Part shown: piece by piece, positions 37,510 through 46,352 of the stretch | Position numbering within the stretch: the stretch's first letter is position 1 | How the letters are laid out: the number at the start of each line of letters is the position of its first letter | Source: Variovorax sp. Sphag1AA | Lineage (GTDB): Bacteria; Pseudomonadota; Gammaproteobacteria; Burkholderiales; Burkholderiaceae_C | Length of the DNA: 64,000 nucleotides | Assembly: GCF_014192575.1 (NCBI RefSeq) | Contig: NZ_JACHYC010000006.1 | Coordinates: 310,001-374,000 of the forward strand | Direction of reading: 5' to 3' | Notes under the pieces: generated by a model | What the model was told of the DNA's origin: nothing | The model's database searches: none | The model's input: only the letters and a program-made list of their open reading frames with translations | Program-made: the position numbers and the translations under genes

Positions 37510-37524
37510 CCACCTTTGGCAGGG

Positions 37525-37543
37525 GGTGACAAAAAACGTCACC
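37525..37543. promoter_or_regulatory. Dyad GGTGAC-N7-GTCACC upstream of pilA
   Basis: A perfect 6-bp inverted repeat around an A-rich spacer, 16 bases after the phosphodiesterase stop; a third GTCAC follows near 37571. There is no T-run, so it is a poor terminator. It may bind an activator of pilA. The same GTCAC/GTGAC core occurs upstream of fimT. Confidence 0.4.
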
Positions 37544-37638
37544 TCTCGTCAGGCCCGTGCAACACGGTTTGTCACACGTTGTAACGAGAACGTGAACAAG
37601 TTCCTGCTCAGCCGGGCTCCAAACGACGATAGCTGGCA

Positions 37639-37654
37639 TGGCATGGATGCTGCG
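37639..37654 (+). promoter_or_regulatory. Candidate sigma-54 promoter for pilA
   Basis: TGGCATG-GATG-CTGCG matches the -24/-12 pattern TGGCAYG-N4-TTGCW with the essential GG and GC at the correct spacing. It lies about 60 bases upstream of the pilA ATG. Sigma-54 with PilR is the known control of pilA in many species. Confidence 0.55.
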
Positions 37655-37715
37655 GTTACTCCAGCGCACCGGGGGCTCTCCTCGGGGTCCCTAGAAACCA
37701 ACCTGGAGTAGTGAA

Positions 37716-38237
37716 ATGAACCGTCGTTCCATCGCACGCCGCGCACAAGCCGGCTTCACCCTTATCGAATTGATGATCGTTGTGGCGATCATCGGTATCT
37801 TGGCAGCTGTTGCGCTGCCGGCCTACCAGCAATACACCGTCAAGGCTCGCATGTCCGAAGTCATCTTGGCAGCCTCGTCGTGCCGTACCACAATTTCGGA
37901 GGGGATTCAGACCATGAACCCTGTTGGGGGCCGTGGTACTGCAAACGCCTGGGGCTGTGAAGCAAATACCGCCGATACGGCTGGTGCCGGCCCATCCAAG
38001 ATGGTCCAGTCGGTCACTACTGATGCCAATGGCACTATCACCGTCAGGCCGGAGGCTACCGCACTCGGCGTGACCCTCGCGCCCGCCACTGACTTTGTTA
38101 CGCTGACCCCCAAGATTGCTGGTGCTGCGGTCGATCTGTCTGCCGACAACATGAGCCAAGGCAAGGCCGTTTCGGAATGGGTCTGCGCGGGATCGACCGC
38201 CGCTATTCAGAAGTACCTCCCCGGTTCCTGCAAGTAA
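37716..38237 (+). CDS. pilA: Major type IV pilin PilA
   Basis: Structural pilin of 173 residues. A short basic leader ends at the prepilin-peptidase site 'AG|FTLIELMIVVAIIGIL', with Glu5 of the mature protein present. The conserved N-terminal helix continues 'AAVALPAYQQYTVKARMSE'. The globular part has two cysteine pairs; the last two ('WVC...GSCK') form the usual C-terminal disulfide loop. GGAG precedes the ATG. It is a single-gene unit with its own promoter and terminator. Confidence 0.95.
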   Translation: MNRRSIARRAQAGFTLIELMIVVAIIGILAAVALPAYQQYTVKARMSEVILAASSCRTTISEGIQTMNPVGGRGTANAWGCEANTADTAGAGPSKMVQSVTTDANGTITVRPEATALGVTLAPATDFVTLTPKIAGAAVDLSADNMSQGKAVSEWVCAGSTAAIQKYLPGSCK

Positions 38238-38255
38238 TCCGAGGAGCAAACGGAG

Positions 38256-38279
38256 AAGCCGCCTTGGGGCGGCTTTTTT
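38256..38279 (+). terminator. Rho-independent terminator after pilA
   Basis: AAGCCGCC, loop TTGG, GGCGGCTT, then a run of T ending at 38279. Perfect 8-bp stem. Confidence 0.92.
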
Positions 38280-38338
38280 GCCGTGCTCACCCGTCCTGAC
38301 CTGGGTTGGCAACTTTTCCTCCAAGAAAATGCAAGTCA

Positions 38339-38720
38339 ATGGAATCAGGCGTCAAACGCACGCAGCGCGACTACACGCTGGCTTTAAGCTCTCGGTGGTC
38401 GAGCAGGTAGAAAAGGCGAACTCACCTACAGGCCCAGCAGCGCTACGGCATCCAGGGCCGCTCCATTGCGGGTGTGGCTGCGCCAGCATGGCCGCCAGAG
38501 CTGGGGTTCGGCGTCATCTCGACTCCCATGCCAGTTCCGATCAAGAAATCCTGCTGCAGCGCCTGCGGCGCGCCTGACCCCTGAGCGAAAGATCAAGGCC
38601 CGTGCTGCGTGAGGCGCACATGCTCGTGGTGCCCAAGCGGGCGTACCACAAGACCACCGACAGCCATTACCGCTTCCGACGCCATCCCGTGTTCATTGGC
38701 CGCTTACTTCTAGTTGATCG
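38339..38720 (+). pseudogene. Decayed IS3-family insertion sequence (orfA/orfB fragments)
   Basis: Read across frameshifts, 38339-38610 spells an IS3-family OrfA: 'VKRTQRDYTLA', 'KLSVVEQVEK', 'GELTYR', 'QRYGIQGRS', 'VWLRQHGRQSWG', 'LTPERKIKA'. At least three frameshifts occur in the first 120 bases. It then jumps to an OrfB piece, 'VPKRAYHKTTDSHYRFRRHP' (38630-38690), with the intervening part deleted. No terminal repeats are recognisable. Clearly non-functional. Confidence 0.8.
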
Positions 38721-39227
38721 AAGTGCTGCGCATCCGAGGGGCGGGAACGACGCGCCTGGAGATCCGCAAGCAACATGCGAGGTGTGAGATTCGTCAGTGT
38801 CAAGCCTAAGGATCAGGCGACGGCACTCGGCTCTATGAGCATGGGCTTTCAGCTCCGAACGCGATCGGAATGACTTGCGCCGCACCCGTTGCGCGCCACG
38901 CATTGCATGATGTGCCTGTTCTTGGGCGCTCGATCATGTTCAGCTCGGGTCCAGGCTCGTCTGGACGGCGGTCGATCTACGTGATGCCGCACCGCTCGAC
39001 AACGGGTGCTGCGGCTATGTCAATGTTCATTGAGAGCCTGCGCATTGCCTCTCTCACGAACTCCAAGTTTCGTATAGCGCATGCCGGCGGTGCATGCAGC
39101 GGTTGCGACGATGACAACGTCAGGCCGATCCCATCGGCATGAGCGCTGCGCGGGCCCTGCGCTGCCCCTCGGGAGTTCGTAGCGTCGATCTGGAGATATC
39201 GATCTGACGCGGCGGTTCGCGCCTTGG
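38721..39227. other. Gene-poor region between insertion sequence remnants
   Basis: No credible gene. One short stretch (38784-38870), 'VRFVSVKPKDQATALGSM', resembles part of an IS110-family transposase, but the match is short and broken by a stop. The open frame 38870-39142 shows no recognisable domain and probably is not coding. The region looks like decayed mobile DNA. Confidence 0.45.
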
Positions 39228-39403
39228 TGTTCTCTCTGTCTCCAACGCCTTCAGGTGCTGAGACCTTTATGCCGCTGAACGTGGTCTTCTATGCGTGGTG
39301 GCTCCGCTCGCCAAGTCCGCGCCACCGCAGTTCCCGTGACCGGGAAGCCTGCGTTGGCCTCATGCAGGAAGCCGATGGTCTGTTCTGCGGTGCATCGCTT
39401 CTC
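39228..39403 (-). pseudogene. Decayed IS3-family orfA fragment (minus strand)
   Basis: The minus strand reads 'KRCTAEQTIGFLHEANAGFPV', then in another frame 'ELRWRGLGERSHH', and 'FSGIKVS'. This aligns by eye with the IS3 OrfA pattern KRFTEEQIIGFLREADAG-PVKELCRRHGFSEASYYLWRSKFGGMKVS. It holds a frameshift and an internal stop. It belongs to a different IS3 subgroup from the remnant at 38339. Confidence 0.75.
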
Positions 39404-39531
39404 ACCGGCCCGATCTCCGATCCGGCCACGCTCAATGAGTTCGAGAGGCGGCGCGGTCGCGATATGGCAGAGCCCGAGATCAAAGTCGAAGACGCCATTG
39501 GCACCCGAAATTGAAGTCGGCCGATGTGCCT

Positions 39532-39981
39532 CTACCAACAACCGGCCGCGCCTAGCGTTCCGCTGCTACTCTGGGAGCCTTGATCGTCAATGGTGTAGGT
39601 GCCGCACTTCGTGTCGGCCGTCTGTGCGCCGACGGGAGTGGCAGTCGCAGTGAACGCAGTGGTCGTGGCGACCGATACGTTAAGTTGGTAGAAGGCAGAG
39701 TTACCGGCCTTTACATCTATTGGGAACACGTTAGCGTAGCCAAGGTCGGCTGCGGTTTTGGTGTACGTGTTGTGAGTAGTGAAGTAACGCTCCTGACGCG
39801 CGGCCAGATCCAACAACGCAGCCTTAGCGTCGGTGCGCCGGGATTTGCGAATCTGCTCGAGATAGGACGGGTAGGCGATGGCTGCGAGGATCGCGACCAC
39901 AGCTACCGCAATCATGAGTTCGATCAGCGTGAAGCCGGCGAGTGCACGCCGGCCGCCTTTGGCACATTTGAGGTTCTTCAT
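39532..39981 (-). CDS. pilE: Minor pilin PilE
   Basis: Type IV minor pilin of 149 residues. Leader peptide ends 'LAG|FTLIELMIAVAVVAILAAIAYPSYLEQ', with Glu5 present, followed by 'KSRRTDAKAALLDLAARQERYF', the PilE signature. Two cysteines near the end ('KCGTYTID...AAGCW') probably form a disulfide. It is the last gene of the fimT-pilV-pilW-pilX-pilY1-pilE cluster, starting 2 bases after the pilY1 stop. Insertion sequence remnants lie immediately downstream. Confidence 0.9.
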   Translation of the reverse strand: MKNLKCAKGGRRALAGFTLIELMIAVAVVAILAAIAYPSYLEQIRKSRRTDAKAALLDLAARQERYFTTHNTYTKTAADLGYANVFPIDVKAGNSAFYQLNVSVATTTAFTATATPVGAQTADTKCGTYTIDDQGSQSSSGTLGAAGCW

Positions 39982-39983
39982 GA

Positions 39984-42900
39984 TCAGCGCAGTTTGATCC
40001 AGGTGAGCCGGTTGCCCTTGCCATTCGCTCCCGGATTGATTTTTGTCGCGACGCCCTGACCGCCACTGGTCTGCTGCACCAGGTAGGGCCACTTGTCGGC
40101 CGTCACGATGGACGGCGTGCCGGTTGCGCTCAGGCCAATACCACTCACGATGCCGCCGTTGTAGGTGACGAAGTTGCCGTTCTGGTCACCGAAAAACGAG
40201 CTCTTAGGCGCACCGCCGCTATCCAACGACAAAGCCATCGTGTAGCCCGATGCCGGCTGCGTGTCGCAGGACAAGGCTTGGGATACAGCAGGGATGGTAG
40301 TGTTGATGAGGAACATGCCATAGGCGATGGTCGGGTTGTAGATCACCTGCTCATTGCCACTGCTAGGTAGTGACAGGGTCCAGCCATATTGCGTGTTGGA
40401 GCCCGCGCCTCCGGTGCAGGCGCTTGAGCCTTTCCAGCACACCTTGTTGCTGCTGAGCGTGCGGTAGCCGGAGATCGTGCTGCTGCCGCTCGGGCCAGGT
40501 GCTGTGGCAGTGATGGTCTGCGTCTGCAGGTTGCTGACGGTGACTGACTGCGTCCCGGTCAGGGCGGCATATTGGGAAGATGCGCCGGCAACAGTGTTCC
40601 AGGCACTCATGTCCCAGTCCCAAATCCCGTATAGGGCCTGGGTTGCGGATGCGTAGGCGACGCCGCTGGTTTGCGTCTGGGGAAACTGTTGACCGGTCCC
40701 GAAGCTGATGACGACGCCGGGTTGCCCGGCAGGGCCAATACCGAGCACCGAGGCAACCGCGACGCGGGTTGTGATCGGTTGGCCTGTCGAAGTCGTGAAG
40801 ATCGGCTTAGCGGAAGCCGCCCACTTCGTCGGATCCGAACTGGTCAGGTCGAAACGCCACACATTGCCCAGTGCATCGCCGCCATAGACATAGTCGGTCA
40901 CGTGGTCGCCATCCAGGTCGGCCGAAGCGACGGAGGCGATGCCGTTGCGGGCGGTGATGTTGCCGGAGGTGTCTTTGGTCGGCCCCTTTCCGGTGTCGAT
41001 GAAGCGGAATGTACCGGCGCCGGTGGTCGGGTCAACGAGCATGACGAACAGCCCGGCCGTGCCGGTGCTGCTATTGAGTCCGTTGCCGAACAGCACTGCC
41101 CACTGGCCATTGTGCAGGCGACGAATGATCGGCGTGCCATAGGTGCTGCCCAGGTTCGTCCCGCAAGTTGCGTTGCCAGTGCACGTGATCGCCCCGGTCC
41201 CTGTGCCCGACTTCCACTCGCCAAGAACCAGCGAGGCGGCATTCCCTTCGGAGAATTTGGTGGGATCGGTAATGTCCAAGGCGTAGATCACGCTATTGGC
41301 AACCGTCGTGGTATCTGCAATCGGCCCGGCCGCATTGCCACCGGCACCTACGCCACTAACTAGCCAGGTATGCCAGGCGCCACCATAAAAGAGGTCGCCA
41401 GTGCCGGGAGTGGCGTCGGCATATAGGTTATGCGCGTACTGGGTCGAACTGAAGTCGAGCAGGGGTGTCGTGGAATGAATGGTGTTCAGGATTGTCGATG
41501 GGATGTATGCCAGCACCTCCTGCCCGTCGTTCGTCGTGTTGACGAAGTTTCCGCTGGCGTCGTAGGTGCCACTGCGGAAGCCATGCAAGAAGCCATCGTT
41601 GGCCCCGATATAGACCACGTTCTGTCGGCCGCCTTGGGCTGTGGTGCCTGACGAACTGGCGAAGGCTGCGTAGCTACCAGCGGTTTCTTTGACCGTGGCG
41701 GTCGGATACAGAGCATCCTTCCATGGACCTTCGTAAGGAAGCAGCGGCTGACCGACCCAAGTCGGGCTGGAATTAATGATGTCGCCCAGCACGCCGGTTC
41801 GAGTGCGAAGTTTGCCGGCGTTGGCGACTTCAGTGCTGCGATCACCTCGCAGATAGCGCAAACGGACGTCGGTAGACGACGCATCGCCCGCCGTCAGCGC
41901 ATTCTGTTGAGCGGTCGTTAGATTGCCCCATTGGAACGGAACACCGGCCGAGCCGTTCCAGGTGAGCATGGCGCGGCTGCCTGAACCCTGTGCGGTGTTG
42001 GTGCCTTTGGTGGCTTGGCATGAACCGCCCGTCAATACACAGTTGGCGTCCCAGTTGGCCACGGGGTTGATCGATACGACACCAGTAGTGGTGTCGGTTA
42101 CAAGATCCTGTGCAGTCAACTGACCCCACCAGTTGCTTGGATGGTAGTAGGCCAGATACACCTGCGTGCCAGCTTCGACACGCGCTGCCTGCTGAACGTT
42201 GGTGCCCGCCGAGCTGCTGGACAGATTGAGTGGCGATGCCTTGAAGCAGGTGATCTCGTGCACATTGCTGCCGCCGCCGGTGCCGCCCGAAAAACCGAAG
42301 AGAACGTTGTCCGGAACCCTGCCGTTGGACGCGGAGATGGATTGGTTGGATATCACCGGAACGGCGGATCCGCCGTTGTAGCTGTAGGACATGTTGAGCA
42401 GGCCATCTTGGGTGATGCTCAACGCATAGGTGATGGGCACCGCGCTGCTGCGCACTGGCTTGGATGCAGATCCTGACGAGGTTGACGTCGCTTGTTGGTT
42501 ATAAATGGTCACCGCGTTTGTGCCCGTCTTTGGCAACACGCTGTAAGCCATGAGCGGGTAGTCCGTCACGGGAGTGGTGTAGAACTGCTGATTCGGAACC
42601 GTAGTGCCGTTGACCGTTTGCGACGCCCCAGTGTTGTTAAAGGGATACCCCGTTGCGCAGGTCGTTTGCACTGCGGTTTGTCGTGCGCTGGCGCTCATCG
42701 AGTTGGGGAAGAGCGCGGGGTAGGTTGAGTTCAACCACGCCCAGTTGACGTTGCCAGCGCCTCTGACGCTGATGGTGCCAGGCAGCGCCCCTGGGCCGGT
42801 AGCGGTGTTGTCGTTTTTGGTCCAGGAGTAGTTCGTGGCGACCGTCGTGGTAGGCGTAGACGTGCCGGTGGTATAGGTGCCTGCCGCGTAGTAGACCTTG

Positions 42901-43844
42901 CTCGATCCGGATCCGCTGCTCTTGACTCCTCCAGTGATGTTGATGACGGGCGTCGCAGCGGTGGTCGTGCCCACGGTGCTCGTAGACGTGTTGTTCGGCG
43001 GTGTGTTAGTGACAACGACGGGGGAACTGGTGGTCGGGGTGCCGGAAGTGCTGATAGGACTGCCGACGACGCCAGTTGGTGCGGTGCCAAACCAAGTAGG
43101 CGGGTTCGTAAGGGATGTCTTACCTGTACTGTCCGTACGGATGTTCCCCGTGTACACGGTGGGAACAACCGTTGTGGTCACGGTCGTCGTGGTCGTGGCA
43201 GTGGTGACAGCCCCATTGGTGAAGTTGCCGTACTCGTCGATGCCGACACCAAGATAGCCACCCTTGAGGCCATCGTAGGTGCCATTCGTGTTGGAGCAGC
43301 TATAGCCCAAGCTGCCGCCGAGGCCACCTGCTGTAGTGGGTGGGGTGGAAGCATCCGACATGAAGAAGGTGATCCCGTCCGCACCAGAGGGCTGCCCTGA
43401 GGCGTTCTTGTACGCGTTGCCCCCGTAAGTCTTGGTGGTGAATGTGACTTGGACGCCTTGGTTGGACGGAAACCCCTGCGTTGTAATCACTGCGCCAGTC
43501 TGATTGGTGCCGTTCGACCCATTGGTGAGGTTGTCACCGTTGGTCAATCTCAACGCTCCACTACCGACAGGATCGGGAAAGGTGCCGTTGTAGCCACCGA
43601 TAAGCGTCTTGCCCGCGTAGTAGCCGCCGCTCGCCTGCAGCGCCGTGCAGCCTGGGATGGTATTGGTCGCGCTCTTGGCGGCTGTGCCTGCAGTCAGGCA
43701 AGCACCATTCAGACTGTTCCACTGGTTGTAGACAGATGATGCGCCGGTGAGCGTGTCGTTGATGACAACTTGCGCTTGGGCCGACCCATGAGTGCCGGCC
43801 AGTAGGCAAATCAGCCCCGCCAAAAATGTGCGCGAAGATTTCAT
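39984..43844 (-). CDS. pilY1: Type IV pilus adhesin/assembly protein PilY1
   Basis: Large exported protein of 1286 residues that caps or stabilises type IV pili and controls retraction. A signal peptide ends 'GTHGSAQA'. Residues ~30-250 resemble a legume-lectin-like sandwich ('GGYYAGKTLIGGYNGTFPDP', 'ADGITFFMSDAS'). A long threonine/serine-rich segment (~200-330) follows. The C-terminal ~650 residues are the conserved PilY1 beta-propeller, with the calcium loop 'DLDGDHVTDYVYGGD' near residue 975 and 'GAN-DGFLHGF'. It is in the minor pilin operon between pilX and pilE. Base composition is noticeably less GC-rich than neighbouring housekeeping genes. Confidence 0.93.
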   Translation of the reverse strand: MKSSRTFLAGLICLLAGTHGSAQAQVVINDTLTGASSVYNQWNSLNGACLTAGTAAKSATNTIPGCTALQASGGYYAGKTLIGGYNGTFPDPVGSGALRLTNGDNLTNGSNGTNQTGAVITTQGFPSNQGVQVTFTTKTYGGNAYKNASGQPSGADGITFFMSDASTPPTTAGGLGGSLGYSCSNTNGTYDGLKGGYLGVGIDEYGNFTNGAVTTATTTTTVTTTVVPTVYTGNIRTDSTGKTSLTNPPTWFGTAPTGVVGSPISTSGTPTTSSPVVVTNTPPNNTSTSTVGTTTAATPVINITGGVKSSGSGSSKVYYAAGTYTTGTSTPTTTVATNYSWTKNDNTATGPGALPGTISVRGAGNVNWAWLNSTYPALFPNSMSASARQTAVQTTCATGYPFNNTGASQTVNGTTVPNQQFYTTPVTDYPLMAYSVLPKTGTNAVTIYNQQATSTSSGSASKPVRSSAVPITYALSITQDGLLNMSYSYNGGSAVPVISNQSISASNGRVPDNVLFGFSGGTGGGSNVHEITCFKASPLNLSSSSAGTNVQQAARVEAGTQVYLAYYHPSNWWGQLTAQDLVTDTTTGVVSINPVANWDANCVLTGGSCQATKGTNTAQGSGSRAMLTWNGSAGVPFQWGNLTTAQQNALTAGDASSTDVRLRYLRGDRSTEVANAGKLRTRTGVLGDIINSSPTWVGQPLLPYEGPWKDALYPTATVKETAGSYAAFASSSGTTAQGGRQNVVYIGANDGFLHGFRSGTYDASGNFVNTTNDGQEVLAYIPSTILNTIHSTTPLLDFSSTQYAHNLYADATPGTGDLFYGGAWHTWLVSGVGAGGNAAGPIADTTTVANSVIYALDITDPTKFSEGNAASLVLGEWKSGTGTGAITCTGNATCGTNLGSTYGTPIIRRLHNGQWAVLFGNGLNSSTGTAGLFVMLVDPTTGAGTFRFIDTGKGPTKDTSGNITARNGIASVASADLDGDHVTDYVYGGDALGNVWRFDLTSSDPTKWAASAKPIFTTSTGQPITTRVAVASVLGIGPAGQPGVVISFGTGQQFPQTQTSGVAYASATQALYGIWDWDMSAWNTVAGASSQYAALTGTQSVTVSNLQTQTITATAPGPSGSSTISGYRTLSSNKVCWKGSSACTGGAGSNTQYGWTLSLPSSGNEQVIYNPTIAYGMFLINTTIPAVSQALSCDTQPASGYTMALSLDSGGAPKSSFFGDQNGNFVTYNGGIVSGIGLSATGTPSIVTADKWPYLVQQTSGGQGVATKINPGANGKGNRLTWIKLR

Positions 43845-43856
43845 GGTCGCTTTCTC

Positions 43857-44441
43857 TCAAGGTTGGTCGAGTGCTTTGTTGCCGCCGGTGATCTGATAGG
43901 TGCTTTGCACGACTGCGGCGGTGCTAGCGCGACCGCCGTAGCCGAATGCCGAGACTCGATACAACAGCGATCTGCCATCGGGCGCCAAGCCGAGATAGTT
44001 GATGTAGAGGCCCGGCTTCTTGTAGTAGTTGATGTCACCGCTAGTGGCGAGTCCACCTCCCCCGGGAGCCAGCATGTTGGGGGGTAGGTAGTCGGCACGA
44101 GCCGTCCATGGCAGGGTGGTCGGGGTTGCCAGCGCGTTGGAGCAGACCTGCATCTGCGACAGGGTGTTCGCATCGGTGGCGGCATTGCATGTGCTGCCGG
44201 TACCGCCGTTACCCTGCCCTAGCCACCACTCCCCGTATTGCAAAGCACTTTGGGCTGTCTCGAGTGCGCGTTGCTTTTCCAGCGTGTTGCCGGCGATCTT
44301 TTCCTGCAGGTCGAAGCTGCGGAACATGCTGATCGACAGCACAGTCAAGACTATCAAGAAAAGGAGGCTGATGATCATCACAAAGCCGCGCTGTTGTGAC
44401 GCAGAGGCAATACGTGGAAGACGCTGGCGTGGCGTTTTCAT
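43857..44441 (-). CDS. pilX: Pilus assembly protein PilX
   Basis: Minor pilin-like protein of 194 residues. After a short basic leader, 'RGFVMIISLLFLIVLTVLSISMFRSFDLQEKIAGNTLEKQRA' is the PilX N-terminal signature (membrane helix plus 'EKIAGN'). The start overlaps the pilW stop (ATGA), and pilY1 begins 12 bases after its end. It works with PilV, PilW and FimT in priming pilus assembly. Confidence 0.9.
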   Translation of the reverse strand: MKTPRQRLPRIASASQQRGFVMIISLLFLIVLTVLSISMFRSFDLQEKIAGNTLEKQRALETAQSALQYGEWWLGQGNGGTGSTCNAATDANTLSQMQVCSNALATPTTLPWTARADYLPPNMLAPGGGGLATSGDINYYKKPGLYINYLGLAPDGRSLLYRVSAFGYGGRASTAAVVQSTYQITGGNKALDQP

Positions 44442-45178
44442 GATCTGTTCATCAGGTTGATGACCTGGGTCCAGCCGATGGTGGCCGAGGTATAGAAGGG
44501 ATTCACCAGGTTGACGGTGACGCGCGCGGTCCGCGCCTGCGGCCACCAGCCCTTGGTAGTCACAGTGGCTCCGTCCAGATATTGCAGGGCTTGTCCATCG
44601 CCTAGCGTATCGATGCCGTAGAGCACCGTCATTGATTTGATGCCGCTGACCAGTGGCGTCGTCGTCGTGCCTCCATCGTTGGAGCACAACAGTTCGTAGT
44701 TCGCACTGATCGTGAACGTATTCATGACCAGCTTGTTGACGGCGGGCGACGCAGCCGGGTTGACATTGCCAAGGCAGTCCATGATCCCGTCCCCGCTGGT
44801 TGTGATGTAGCGAGAGGTGATCGTGTCGCTGCTGCCGCTTGCACCGGTCAGGCCGACTACACCCTGTCCCGCGGCGAAGGCACCGTAGCCAGTGCCGCTC
44901 GCCGCCGGGAGCGCGGTTGCAGCGGTGTTTGTCAGCGGATCTGGGAAATAGCCCGCCGATTGAATGGTGGTGGTCAGAATCGTCAGCGCCAGTCGTTCGT
45001 TATCCTGCAGTTGGGCGAGCTGGTCCTGCGAGGTATAGGCCTGCTTCATGTTTAGAAACAAGGCACTCAGGCCCAGCACGATGAACAGCCCAATGGTGAC
45101 GGCGATCAGGAGTTCAATAAGACCGAGGCCGGACTGTTGCGCCAGACTCTGCCGCAGGGAGGGCGTTTGGCGGTTCAT
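44438..45178 (-). CDS. pilW: Minor pilin PilW
   Basis: Prepilin-like protein of 246 residues. The N-terminal segment 'SGLGLIELLIAVTIGLFIVLGLSALFLNMKQAY' is characteristic of PilW, with a long leader of about 16 residues. The body contains 'DNERLALTILTTTIQSAGYFPDP', also typical. It overlaps pilV and pilX by 4 bases at each end, so the operon is tightly coupled. Confidence 0.9.
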   Translation of the reverse strand: MNRQTPSLRQSLAQQSGLGLIELLIAVTIGLFIVLGLSALFLNMKQAYTSQDQLAQLQDNERLALTILTTTIQSAGYFPDPLTNTAATALPAASGTGYGAFAAGQGVVGLTGASGSSDTITSRYITTSGDGIMDCLGNVNPAASPAVNKLVMNTFTISANYELLCSNDGGTTTTPLVSGIKSMTVLYGIDTLGDGQALQYLDGATVTTKGWWPQARTARVTVNLVNPFYTSATIGWTQVINLMNRS

Positions 45179-45726
45179 GGCTCGACGTAGAGGCTGAATT
45201 GCTGGGCCGCAGTCTGAGTCGCTCCCCCAGCAGTTGTGGTGCTGCGGTTGATCGCGATGTATTTCTCGGACCAAGCCACCTCGATCACGCAGCTGATCGG
45301 CTGGCCGACGGCAGTTGTGCATGTGATCTGTGCCGTGTAGGTGGGAAAACGGTCATTCATGTTGGCAACCCACGTCTGCACGTCATAGGCGGCCATTTGC
45401 GCCGGAGTGCAGGTTGCTGCTGCCGTGGGGCTGCAATCCGCTGTGGCGTTCAGAATGCTCGAGCCATCGGTGATCGTCGTGCCCTTGGCGCTGATGCTGG
45501 CCGGGGCGGCGCCCTGAGCCCAAAAGCCTCGATTGCCGTGCATGGATGCCGCCAAACTGGACGCCTGAAGTGATATCAGCGAGCGGGCTCGTGCAATCTG
45601 TGTGTTGCCCATTGCGGCAGCCTGCATTCTGGAGAGGCCAAGCAGACCGAATGCGATGATCACTAGCGAGACCAGCACTTCGATCATCGAGAAGCCCAGC
45701 GCTTGATGCTTGGTGGTAGCCATCAT
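45175..45726 (-). CDS. pilV: Minor pilin PilV
   Basis: Prepilin-like protein of 183 residues with 'LGFSMIEVLVSLVIIAFGLLGLSRMQAAA', the PilV signature. Two ATG codons in tandem (45726 and 45723) could start it; both overlap the fimT stop. Four cysteines in the C-terminal half may form disulfides. Second gene of the minor pilin operon. Confidence 0.9.
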   Translation of the reverse strand: MMATTKHQALGFSMIEVLVSLVIIAFGLLGLSRMQAAAMGNTQIARARSLISLQASSLAASMHGNRGFWAQGAAPASISAKGTTITDGSSILNATADCSPTAAATCTPAQMAAYDVQTWVANMNDRFPTYTAQITCTTAVGQPISCVIEVAWSEKYIAINRSTTTAGGATQTAAQQFSLYVEP

Positions 45727-46289
45727 GAGCAACCTCCGGTTCCGCCGGGAAGGACACTCTGGTGTCCAATTCGGTTGATCGAAACGCAACGCGTGGCGTT
45801 GGCATTGACTGGCGCGGTATGCAATGTCATCAGAATCGCGGTCCCGGTTCCGACGGGTAGATTGGCAAACCCGTCTCGGCTGTAGGTCACAGAAGTCATC
45901 GAAGGCGCCGCAATGAAGGTGTCGGTGCCGTTCCAGGCCGGTCGCTTGCGCAGCACTGTGTCGCCAGTGTCGAACGCGCCCGAGCCGTTCAGGTCGACAA
46001 ACACAATCCATCCGCTATGCCAGGTGTTGGCCCCCAGACAACTCGTGCCTGTCGAGGATGCGCAGACGCTGATCGGCAAACCCTGCTTGATGGCTTCGGA
46101 CCGAGCGAATTGCAGATCACCGACGAACGAGTTGACTTCGGCGCTCACGCGATTGCGCTGAATCAGTCCAACAAACGACGGTGCCGCAAGTGCCGTCAAC
46201 ACGCCGACGAGCGCGACCACGATCATGAGCTCGATCACGGTGAACCCTCGAATACGGGTCATGCTGCGGTGAGGTCGCCGGAGGTTCAT
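45723..46289 (-). CDS. fimT: Minor pilin FimT/GspH family
   Basis: Prepilin-like protein of about 188 residues, first gene of the minor pilin operon. 'RGFTVIELMIVVALVGVLTALAAPSFVGLIQRNR' is the type III prepilin motif with Glu5, and 'FVGDLQFARSEAIKQG' is the FimT/GspH pattern. Cysteines occur in 'VCASSTGTSC' and 'ATRC...GGC'. The start is uncertain: ATG 46289 is used, with ATG 46262 and TTG 46304 also in frame and no clear ribosome-binding site. FimT proteins can bind DNA during natural transformation. Confidence 0.88.
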   Translation of the reverse strand: MNLRRPHRSMTRIRGFTVIELMIVVALVGVLTALAAPSFVGLIQRNRVSAEVNSFVGDLQFARSEAIKQGLPISVCASSTGTSCLGANTWHSGWIVFVDLNGSGAFDTGDTVLRKRPAWNGTDTFIAAPSMTSVTYSRDGFANLPVGTGTAILMTLHTAPVNANATRCVSINRIGHQSVLPGGTGGCS

Positions 46290-46352
46290 TGAGATGGCCG
46301 TCAAAAGGGGATGGGGCCCCTCTTCGACATCGGGTTACGAGTTCCGGGAATC

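Noticed and set aside
37525..37543. GGTGAC/GTCACC hairpin as a terminator for the phosphodiesterase gene
   Set aside because: The stem is only 6 bp and is not followed by a T-run on either strand.
38870..39142. A 90-codon open frame in the insertion sequence graveyard
   Set aside because: No ribosome-binding site, no recognisable domain and frame-broken transposase traces next to it; probably chance.
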